From contig CAVVSF010000011.1 of assembly GCA_963750915.1 (NCBI GenBank), positions 620,001 through 684,000 on the forward strand: 64,000 nucleotides of DNA, read 5' to 3'. A program made the translations under genes and the position numbers. The stretch is from DATBJJ01 sp963750915. GTDB taxonomy: Bacteria > Acidobacteriota > Vicinamibacteria > Vicinamibacterales > 2-12-FULL-66-21. Positions 54,994 through 61,839 of the stretch are shown piece after piece; positions within the stretch are counted from its first letter, which is position 1, and every line of letters starts with the position of its first letter. A model generated the notes under the pieces. That model ran no database searches. It worked only from the letters and a program-made list of their open reading frames with translations, and was not told the origin of the DNA.

Positions 54994-56028
54994 TCAACCT
55001 CTTGTAGTCTCAGCCTTTCGCCGCGAACGTCCGTCGGGCGTTGACGAGAGGCGTGTCACGGCTGCGAACGACGCGGCCGAGATAGTCTGCGCACCTTCCC
55101 AGTAGCCCGCCCATGGATCCGTGCGGATGCGCGTGAGCCGCTTCGGCGCCGTCAGAATCGTCCAGCGGTCGGGCGGGTGCCGCAACTCGTTCCAATCGAG
55201 TGGCATCGACACCGTCGCCCCGGGCCGTACGCGTGGAGAGAACGCACAGACCGACGTGTTGGTGCGGTTGTTTCGGAGATAGTCGATCAGGATCTTGTGC
55301 TCGCGGCCTGACTTCGCGAACTCTGTCGTATAAGCGCGAGGATCCGCGCGCACGATCGCTTGGCTCACGGCACGGGAGAAGTCGAGGCATTCCACGACAG
55401 TGCGCTTGGGCTTGAGCGGGACAACCACGTGCAACCCGCGGCCGCCGGTCGTCTTCACCCAGGCTCTCAGCTTCAGCGTGGAAAGGACGTCACGGACGAG
55501 CTCGGCTGCCCTGATCACCTGCGTCCACGACACCGCCGGACCGGGATCGAGATCCCACACGATTCGATTCGGACGTTCGATGTCATCAGCCGTCGAGTTC
55601 CACGTGTGGATTTCGACGATCCCCATCTGCGCGAGAGAAACAACGGCTTCAATGGAGTCTGCGACGAGGTACTCGCCAACCTTGGTTTTCTCCTGGATTG
55701 GCACCCGGCGCAGCGCCCTTGGACCCCAGGCTTTGGCGTGCTTCAAGAAGTGGCATGGCGCGGCGATCCCCGCCGGGCAGTGGACCAGGGTCAAAGGTCT
55801 GCCAGCCACGTGCGGAACGATCCAATCGGCGATGCGCTGAAAGTATCGAGCGAACTGGATCTTCGAGATCTCGAGGCCAGGGTAGATCACCCGGTCAGGA
55901 TGCGAGATCCGAACTCCAGCGACACTCTCGGCTGAAGCAGCAACGACGGCAGCGCGCGGGCTGGGATTCTGCGCGCTGGCGATGGACCTCCGAGCTGTGG
56001 AACTGTTTCGGCGCGATGTGGTAGGCAT
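54994..56028 (-). CDS. LigD-type DNA polymerase/primase domain protein
   Basis: About 344 residues of a stand-alone LigD polymerase domain (archaeo-eukaryotic primase fold). Visible features are ISHPDRVIYPGLEISKIQFA (domain start), the metal-binding VWDLDPGP, the nucleotide-binding KTTGGRGLHVVVPLKP and DYLRNNRTNTSVCAFSPRVR. In bacterial NHEJ the LigD polymerase fills and extends broken ends together with Ku; neither Ku nor a ligase domain is in this window. The start at 56028 is approximate, as upstream residues are low-complexity Arg/Ser. It is the last gene of a co-oriented group with DUF2071 and the PHP protein. Confidence 0.8.
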   Translation of the reverse strand: MPTTSRRNSSTARRSIASAQNPSPRAAVVAASAESVAGVRISHPDRVIYPGLEISKIQFARYFQRIADWIVPHVAGRPLTLVHCPAGIAAPCHFLKHAKAWGPRALRRVPIQEKTKVGEYLVADSIEAVVSLAQMGIVEIHTWNSTADDIERPNRIVWDLDPGPAVSWTQVIRAAELVRDVLSTLKLRAWVKTTGGRGLHVVVPLKPKRTVVECLDFSRAVSQAIVRADPRAYTTEFAKSGREHKILIDYLRNNRTNTSVCAFSPRVRPGATVSMPLDWNELRHPPDRWTILTAPKRLTRIRTDPWAGYWEGAQTISAASFAAVTRLSSTPDGRSRRKAETTRG

Positions 56029-56105
56029 TGTCTCGTTTGCAGTTCCGGCCACGCCGGTTCCCGGATCCGATAGACTCGCTCCACCCGAAGTAAGAGCCCG
56101 TTTCG

Positions 56106-56939
56106 CTACTCGATAACGTTTCGCACGCCTCGCTGAGCGGGCGCGAACAGGCGGGTCGGTGCCCAGGCGACCACGTCTTGCCGCCGCGCGAAGTGCAGTA
56201 GCGCGGGCGGACCGTTGAGTGTCAGCCGACTGGCGGCGGCCATCGTGTTGGTCGTGATCGTCGCGTCGGCGATCTGAAGGGACCATGGCCGGTGGTGAAT
56301 CTCGAGACGGTACGGATCGCCCCGCCGGTTGTAATGGTACAGGCAGTACCGCTCGGTGAGGAAGTACTCGATCGAACCCAAGGACGCCGCAAACGGGACG
56401 CCTCGAGGCTCGTAGCTCGCCGTGAACTGCGCGCGCTGGCGCCTTCGGCGCATACTTTCGTAGCGCAGGGCATTGCCGCGCCGCTCGAGGGTCATGTCTG
56501 CGGTGTAGTAGGGCAGATTGAGAAGCGTGTGCGCTGCCGCGACCGCTAGCCAGCGGGCAGCATCAAGGCTGAAAAAAAACACACCCGGCCGATCCGCTAC
56601 TCGAACGTAGGTCCGTACATTGAGTTCGGGAAAGGCTGAGATCCACGGCATCGTCGGTGTGGCCCGAAGACCGACGTTCGTCATGTGGAATGGTACGACT
56701 CCCAACCACGCCTCGCCGTCGAAGAGATCGAGGTCAAAAGCGGCGGGAACCGCTCGGCGTACCTCCGACACATCGACGCGCCAGTGGGCGAAGAGCAGGT
56801 CGTGCCACGACTGGGTCATCAGCCACGCCGCTCGTGGCATGGGCCATGGCCGATGCGCCGTGCTATCCACGATGGAGTAGTCGAAATCGGCGCGCACCGC
56901 CCCTTGCTCAGCCGAGTCGGAATCTTGTTTCCTGCTCAA
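56106..56939 (-). CDS. DUF2071 (YqjF-like) protein
   Basis: A 277-residue protein of the DUF2071/YqjF family, recognised by QSWHDLLFAHWRVDVSEVRR, GEAWLGVVPFHMTNVGLRAT, FPELNVRTYV and FFFSLDAARWLAVAAAH. The family has a beta-barrel like that of acetoacetate decarboxylase, but no enzyme function is known. The frame opens with TTG at 56939, overlapping the stop of the PHP gene (TTGA). A GTG at 56897, with AAGGGG upstream, is an equally good start and still retains the conserved HRPWP. It sits between two DNA-repair-type genes and is probably co-transcribed with them. Confidence 0.8.
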   Translation of the reverse strand: MSRKQDSDSAEQGAVRADFDYSIVDSTAHRPWPMPRAAWLMTQSWHDLLFAHWRVDVSEVRRAVPAAFDLDLFDGEAWLGVVPFHMTNVGLRATPTMPWISAFPELNVRTYVRVADRPGVFFFSLDAARWLAVAAAHTLLNLPYYTADMTLERRGNALRYESMRRRRQRAQFTASYEPRGVPFAASLGSIEYFLTERYCLYHYNRRGDPYRLEIHHRPWSLQIADATITTNTMAAASRLTLNGPPALLHFARRQDVVAWAPTRLFAPAQRGVRNVIE

Positions 56940-58057
56940 CGACGAGACTCTGACGACGGATCCCCCAACCAGGCCAGTAGACGCTCCAGCGGCCAGCAGT
57001 TGACGATTCTATCGGCGGGAATGGCGGCAAGCCGTGCGTGCGCCAATGCGGTTTCGGCATAGGACAGCTGGCCGGTGGTGTGTGCGTCGCTGTCGAGCGC
57101 AAAGATACAGCCGAACGGCAGTGCCTGTCGTCCCAGGGTGAAATCCAGGTCCTGTCGCGCTGGATCTCCGTCGATTTCGATCGCGACGCCGCGTTTCGCG
57201 GCGGCCTCGAACACGGCATTCCAGTTCGCGATGACGCCCGCGCGCGTGCCGGAGATTCGGCCGCGTGGATGCGCCAGAATCCGAACCGCCGGGTGCCGCA
57301 GGGCGGCCAGCATGCGATCCGTCTGATCGTCGGTCTTCCGCAGTTTGGAGTGCGGCGCCGCAAGTACCACGTCGAAGGTGGCCGCCTCGTCATCCGTGAG
57401 ATCGAGGTGCCCGGCCGCGTCGATGTTGGCTTCGATGCCCTGCAACAGGCGAAATCGGCCTTCGTGCCGCACATTGACCTCCTCAATCGCCAGACGCTGC
57501 GCCGCAGCCTCAGCCATCGACATGCCGCCGGCGATCTGGAGTCCGTACGAATGATCAGTCACCGCGGCGTATCGATAGCCTCGGTCGACGCAGGCCTCGG
57601 CAATTTCGTCGATCGTCGGAGACCCATCGCTCCATTGCGAGTGCATCTGCAGATCACCCGCATATTGCTCGACCGTGGGACCTTCGAAGCGGGGATCCAC
57701 GAGCACTCGCCTCACCTCTGCGCGGCTCAGAAAGTGCGCGCGAAGCTCGCGTCGTCGATGGATGTCGGCGCGGCGGTCACTCTGTTCGACGGCCTCTTGG
57801 ACGGTCGGCGAGCAGCCGGTCTCGAGGATCTCGCGGATCACGCGCGTTGAGCCCGGCCCAATCCCGGGCATCCGCGGTAGGGTCCCGTCGGGTCCCAGCA
57901 AGTCAGTCAACGGGCTGTCCAACGCGAGGATGGCGTTGGCCGCGCGCTTGTAGCCGAACATCTTCTGTTGCGACGACTGCGCCAACGCTAGATCGCGAAG
58001 ATATCCGCCCACCACGGCATTGACGTCCGCATATGTTCGAGGCACCGCCACGGCCAT
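56936..58057 (-). CDS. PHP-domain phosphoesterase with PolX-like HhH N-terminus
   Basis: About 373 residues. Residues 1-95 are helical with a helix-hairpin-helix-like segment (LPRMPGIGPGSTRVIREILE), as at the start of family X DNA polymerases. Residues about 125-365 are a PHP domain (DLQMHSQWSDGSPTIDEIAE, AVTDHSYGL, GIEANI, AAPHSKLR, ILAHPRGR, ALDSDAH), which holds the trinuclear metal site of a phosphoesterase. The nucleotidyltransferase palm of PolX is absent, so it is a PolX-like PHP exonuclease or phosphatase. The frame is also open to 58072; the later methionine was preferred. It leads a minus-strand group with DUF2071 and the LigD-type polymerase. Confidence 0.82.
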   Translation of the reverse strand: MAVAVPRTYADVNAVVGGYLRDLALAQSSQQKMFGYKRAANAILALDSPLTDLLGPDGTLPRMPGIGPGSTRVIREILETGCSPTVQEAVEQSDRRADIHRRRELRAHFLSRAEVRRVLVDPRFEGPTVEQYAGDLQMHSQWSDGSPTIDEIAEACVDRGYRYAAVTDHSYGLQIAGGMSMAEAAAQRLAIEEVNVRHEGRFRLLQGIEANIDAAGHLDLTDDEAATFDVVLAAPHSKLRKTDDQTDRMLAALRHPAVRILAHPRGRISGTRAGVIANWNAVFEAAAKRGVAIEIDGDPARQDLDFTLGRQALPFGCIFALDSDAHTTGQLSYAETALAHARLAAIPADRIVNCWPLERLLAWLGDPSSESRR

Positions 58058-58162
58058 CGTCCAGGGCTGCATTCAGTCTGCGCTGACGGCGGTTAGACTC
58101 TCACCGGTTCTGGCGCGCGTCGTTCCTTTATGAGTCGCCGACCGCGGCATCGTCCGGAAGAC

Positions 58163-58951
58163 CTATTCGTGGGCCTTCTTGCCAGATCCGGGTTCGGCCA
58201 TGCGACGATGTTGCTCGGCCAAGATCGCGGCCGGCGTGACGTTCGCGATGGCTGACTGCAGCTTGTTCTGCCAGCCGCTCACCACGTCCCCGTCGCCACG
58301 CATCATGGCGTCGAAGCCGACGCGGGCCACATCCGCCGGGTCGTCCTTCTTCCCCTGGCCGACTTTCGTGTCCAGCATGTCAGCCCGCTCGAAGAAGTCG
58401 GTTTCGGTGGCGCCCGGCATCAGGCACGTAACGGTCACGCCGGTGTCCTTCAGCTCCGCGCGTAGCGCAAACGAGAACGAATCGACGAAGGCCTTGGTGC
58501 CGTTATAGACGGCTTGATAGGTCCCGGGCATGAAGCCGGCAATCGATCCGGTCAGCAGGATGCGTCCCCGCCCGCGGCTGAGCATGGCCCGACCGACCAA
58601 TTGCACGAGATACACCGTGCCCGTCACGTTGGTGTCGATCACATGACGGACGTCGCCAAAGTCCTGATCGAGAAATGCACGGCCGAGCCCGTGTCCTGCG
58701 TTCGCGAGGAGGGCATCCACCGGCCGGCCCGCCGCCGCCGCCCACAGCCGATCCACGCCATCAGTCGTGGCCAGATCGGCTTCCACCACGGTGACGTCGG
58801 CGCCAAGCCCGCGAAAGCGGTCAGCGGCGGCTCGAATCTCCGGGCGATCGGCAGCGACCAGGAGGTCGAATCCCTCTTGGGCACAGATCGTGGCCAATTC
58901 GAGTCCGATACCTGACGACGCGCCTGTCACGATTGCGAATGGTTTGCTCAT
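58163..58951 (-). CDS. Short-chain dehydrogenase/reductase
   Basis: A 262-residue classical SDR. The cofactor loop is VTGASSGIGLELA (residues 9-21), the NAG-type motif LLANAGHGLG, the catalytic Ser in LLTGSIAGFMPG and the Tyr-x-x-x-Lys in YNGTKAFVDSFS. The C-terminal part matches the DltE-like NAD(P)-dependent group. The substrate is unknown. It ends 91 bp upstream of the PHP gene on the same strand. Confidence 0.87.
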   Translation of the reverse strand: MSKPFAIVTGASSGIGLELATICAQEGFDLLVAADRPEIRAAADRFRGLGADVTVVEADLATTDGVDRLWAAAAGRPVDALLANAGHGLGRAFLDQDFGDVRHVIDTNVTGTVYLVQLVGRAMLSRGRGRILLTGSIAGFMPGTYQAVYNGTKAFVDSFSFALRAELKDTGVTVTCLMPGATETDFFERADMLDTKVGQGKKDDPADVARVGFDAMMRGDGDVVSGWQNKLQSAIANVTPAAILAEQHRRMAEPGSGKKAHE

Positions 58952-59071
58952 GACTGTCCCTCGGCGAGGATGTTCACGGGCACGGTTCGAATGTGGATGC
59001 CTTCTTCGTCAACCGTGCGGCCAGCGTGTGCGGAGGCGACTCGGCTCCCGCACGTGGACGCCGCGGTCTCG

Positions 59072-59320
59072 CTAAGCGCGGTCCTTGGACCTGTCGGGCT
59101 GACGGGCGTTCAGGACATCGGGCCATCGGCCCGTTACGCCACGGTATAGCAACGGGGCCGAGGCCACCGCGAGGCACATGCCAACCGCCGATCGGCGAGA
59201 CGCGCCAACCAGCAGGAGCACTGCACCGGCACCAGGCGCCACGCAGTTCCCCACGTTAACCAGCGAAGGGGAACGGTCGTACACAGCCTGGGCCTCCATA
59301 GGTATTGCCGAGAAGAGCAT
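59072..59320 (-). CDS. DUF2892-like small membrane protein
   Basis: About 82 residues with two membrane helices (VAPGAGAVLLLVGASRRSAV and AVGMCLAVASAPLLYRGVTG). The pattern 'SP-N-VG...LLLxG...RRS..G..LA......LYRGxTG' is that of DUF2892-type inner-membrane proteins. The start is uncertain: methionines at 59320 and 59299 are both possible, and the frame is open further upstream through Arg-rich sequence that looks non-coding. Function unknown. Confidence 0.55.
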   Translation of the reverse strand: MLFSAIPMEAQAVYDRSPSLVNVGNCVAPGAGAVLLLVGASRRSAVGMCLAVASAPLLYRGVTGRWPDVLNARQPDRSKDRA

Positions 59321-59610
59321 GTTGCGTACCCAAAAAGTCCGGCCTCGCTTCTGCTTCAGAGGGCGTCGCCGGCAATGTTGAAGGACGCGTCGGCAGGTTC
59401 TGAAATGACGTCGATCGGACACGTTGCGGCAATCGACCAGAGGTGCAATTACGTCTCAACGTGAGCAGAGGAAGACCACAGCATGGGTAACCGAGGGCGC
59501 AGGCGAAGGATGGTCCAGATCGCTGAAAATCATGACCCAGCGGTATCCGGTCCGTTTCGCTCGTCTGAATTGGAAGCGAGCACTCGGCGATCAAGCCACC
59601 TCGAATCTCT

Positions 59611-60594
59611 TCATCGACTAAGCAAGCAGTGCTCAAAGACGACGCGGGATCCGTTTTCATTCCAGTGCTTGCTGGTGAGCGCGCTGAGCTGCGGTGGGGC
59701 CGCGCCGGCATACCACGGTGTGCCAGGTTCACCGCCTTCGAGTGAAGTCGATGTGAGGTAAATGTCCTGGATCAATCCTGCATCCACGAGCTGTGTCGCG
59801 GTGAAGCGCCCGCCTATCGCCGACACCCGCTGAATGCCTGCTTCACTCCTCAGGGTCTCGAAGGCGGTGCGAAGATCGCCATTCGTGGGGATGAGTCGTA
59901 CCCATGGGCGCGCGCGCAATGCCGACTCGTGCCGCGCGATACATTCATCACCGCCGATCAGAAATGCCGGCACGTCGGGAACGTTGAACAACAGGGCGTC
60001 GACGTCGACGCTGCCGCGCTTCGACAGGACGATCTGAGCCGGGTGACGTCGCAGGCCGAGCGACGCGCGTAGCGCGATCAGCTCGGGATGCCACACGGAG
60101 AAGAACGCATTCCGATGGACGCTGCCGGCTCCAGCAACGACAGCATCGGCCGCGACACGAGAAAGGCCTTCATAAATCAGATGTGTGTCGGTTGCGCCGC
60201 CGCCGAACGCGCTTGGAGTCGGCCCGCCCGTATTGCCATTCTTCGTCTGGACGAATACCAACGACAGCGTCGTCTGGCCTCGCCTTGGCCGGACGAGGCC
60301 GAATTCGCCTCCATAGTGAAGTCGACTCCACGCATTTCCGATGCCGAGCAGGCCTAAGTCGTTTCGCCGGTCGAACGCCGTCGATAGCCGTTCGATACTG
60401 GCGATGGTCGCCTCTCGGGTTTTATACGCAGAAAAGCGCTGAAAAGCGTCCGTTGCGATCATATCCATGAGCGTATACGTCGCCAGCTGGAACCGAGGCG
60501 GATTTTGGCGGAGGATCGAAGATGGGACGGAAGAGACGGCGCCGGCGCAATCCGCGATTGCTGCGAGCACCCGTGCCGCGCATCTCGTCGCCAA
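59611..60594 (-). CDS. RibD C-terminal/dihydrofolate-reductase-like protein
   Basis: Up to 327 residues; the domain begins near residue 85 (HYGGEFGLVRPRRGQTTLSL). RibD-like elements are VAADAVVAGAGSVHRNAFFS, AQIVLSKRGSVDVDALLFN, the glycine-rich AIGGRFTATQLVDAGLIQDI and YLTSTSLEGGEPGTPWYAG. The family reduces pteridine- or pyrimidine-like substrates with NADPH; no deaminase domain or riboflavin gene is nearby. The start is uncertain: a methionine at 60468 would drop the Ala/Ser-rich N-terminus. Confidence 0.72.
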   Translation of the reverse strand: MATRCAARVLAAIADCAGAVSSVPSSILRQNPPRFQLATYTLMDMIATDAFQRFSAYKTREATIASIERLSTAFDRRNDLGLLGIGNAWSRLHYGGEFGLVRPRRGQTTLSLVFVQTKNGNTGGPTPSAFGGGATDTHLIYEGLSRVAADAVVAGAGSVHRNAFFSVWHPELIALRASLGLRRHPAQIVLSKRGSVDVDALLFNVPDVPAFLIGGDECIARHESALRARPWVRLIPTNGDLRTAFETLRSEAGIQRVSAIGGRFTATQLVDAGLIQDIYLTSTSLEGGEPGTPWYAGAAPPQLSALTSKHWNENGSRVVFEHCLLSR

Positions 60595-60781
60595 GTGATT
60601 CTGCGCGCTCGCCGACGCACTGATTCAAAACACGTCGGCGCTTCGCATTGGCTACTTGCTCCTCGCCCACCTGTTGTTCAGTCGGGGTTTCGAGCGTTCT
60701 GACTGGTGCATAGGTTGCAGGGCGTTGGTTGTTTCCACGCGTGACTGTCGCGCTTGGAACCAAGGACGGAGTACGGTGGCT

Positions 60782-61828
60782 ATGCGAATTGCCCAGGTTG
60801 CCCCCCTCGTCGAGAGCGTTCCTCCCAAACTTTATGGCGGAACTGAACGAGTCGTCTCGTTCCTCACGGAAGAGCTCGTGCGGCTTGGACATCAAGTTAC
60901 CCTCTTTGCCAGCGCCGACTCGCGCACGACGGCTACGCTCGTGCCCGTGTGCCCCGCAGCGCTACGGCTGGGCGGCTCGTGCGTCGACCAGCTGGCGACG
61001 GATCTCATGATGCTCGAACGTGTAGTGTCGCGAGCGCACGAGTTCGACGTCATCCATTTTCACATCTCGCAACTTCACTACCCGGTGATGCGTCGGTTAC
61101 CGCAGGTTCGGCATGTGACAACGCTGCATGGGCGCCTCGACTTGAAGGATCTCGTGCCGCTCTACGACGAATTCTCCGATGTCCCAGTCGTCTCCATTTC
61201 CGATGCGCAGCGGAAGCCGTTGCCGAACGCGGGTTGGGTGGCGACCGTGCATCACGGTCTGCCACCAGGTCTGTTCAGCATGTGCCCGACTTCAGGCGGA
61301 TATCTCGCGTTTCTCGGGCGCATCTCGCCCGAGAAGCGCGTCGACCGCGCGATTGCGATCGCTGCGGCGTCGGGGCTGCCACTCAAGATTGCCGCGAAAG
61401 TCGACCCCGCAGACCGAACCTACTTCGAACGTACCATCGCGCCGCTGTTGGACAATCCGCTCGTCGAATTCGTCGGTGAGATTTCCGAAAGGAACAAGAA
61501 CGCTTTTCTGGGCCAGGCGAAAGCCCTGCTCTTCCCGATTGACTGGCCCGAGCCGTTCGGGCTGGTCATGATCGAAGCCATGGCCTGCGGCCTGCCAGTC
61601 ATTGCATTTCCCGGCGGGTCCGTTCGCGAGATCATCGATGATGGCGTCACCGGGTTCATCGTCGATACCATCGAGGATGCGGTCGACGCCGTCAGGCGCC
61701 TCGACACCATCGACCGCCGCCGGTGCCGCCAGACGTTTGAGCGTCGGTTCACGGCCAGGCGAATGGCGTCGCAATACGTTGACATTTTCCGCAAACTGAT
61801 TGCGACGAGGTCGGGGTTGGTGGCATAA
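60782..61828 (+). CDS. Family 4 glycosyltransferase
   Basis: A 348-residue GT-B glycosyltransferase: RIAQVAPLVESVPPKLYGGT (start of the acceptor domain), ISPEKRVDRAIAIAAASGLP (donor domain start), and the nucleotide-sugar motif EPFGLVMIEAMACGLPVIAF (E-x7-E). The start at 60782 matches the family N-terminus; a GGAG lies 11 bases upstream. It precedes the glucosidase gene by 11 bp, so they form an operon. Similar pairs act on alpha-glucans or on compatible-solute glucosides; the substrate here is not determined. Confidence 0.88.
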   Translation: MRIAQVAPLVESVPPKLYGGTERVVSFLTEELVRLGHQVTLFASADSRTTATLVPVCPAALRLGGSCVDQLATDLMMLERVVSRAHEFDVIHFHISQLHYPVMRRLPQVRHVTTLHGRLDLKDLVPLYDEFSDVPVVSISDAQRKPLPNAGWVATVHHGLPPGLFSMCPTSGGYLAFLGRISPEKRVDRAIAIAAASGLPLKIAAKVDPADRTYFERTIAPLLDNPLVEFVGEISERNKNAFLGQAKALLFPIDWPEPFGLVMIEAMACGLPVIAFPGGSVREIIDDGVTGFIVDTIEDAVDAVRRLDTIDRRRCRQTFERRFTARRMASQYVDIFRKLIATRSGLVA

Positions 61829-61839
61829 CAGACCGCATC

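Noticed and set aside
54695..55105. Plus-strand frame with a hydrophobic helix
   Set aside because: No ribosome site, overlaps the end of the LigD-type gene, and only one short stretch looks protein-like.
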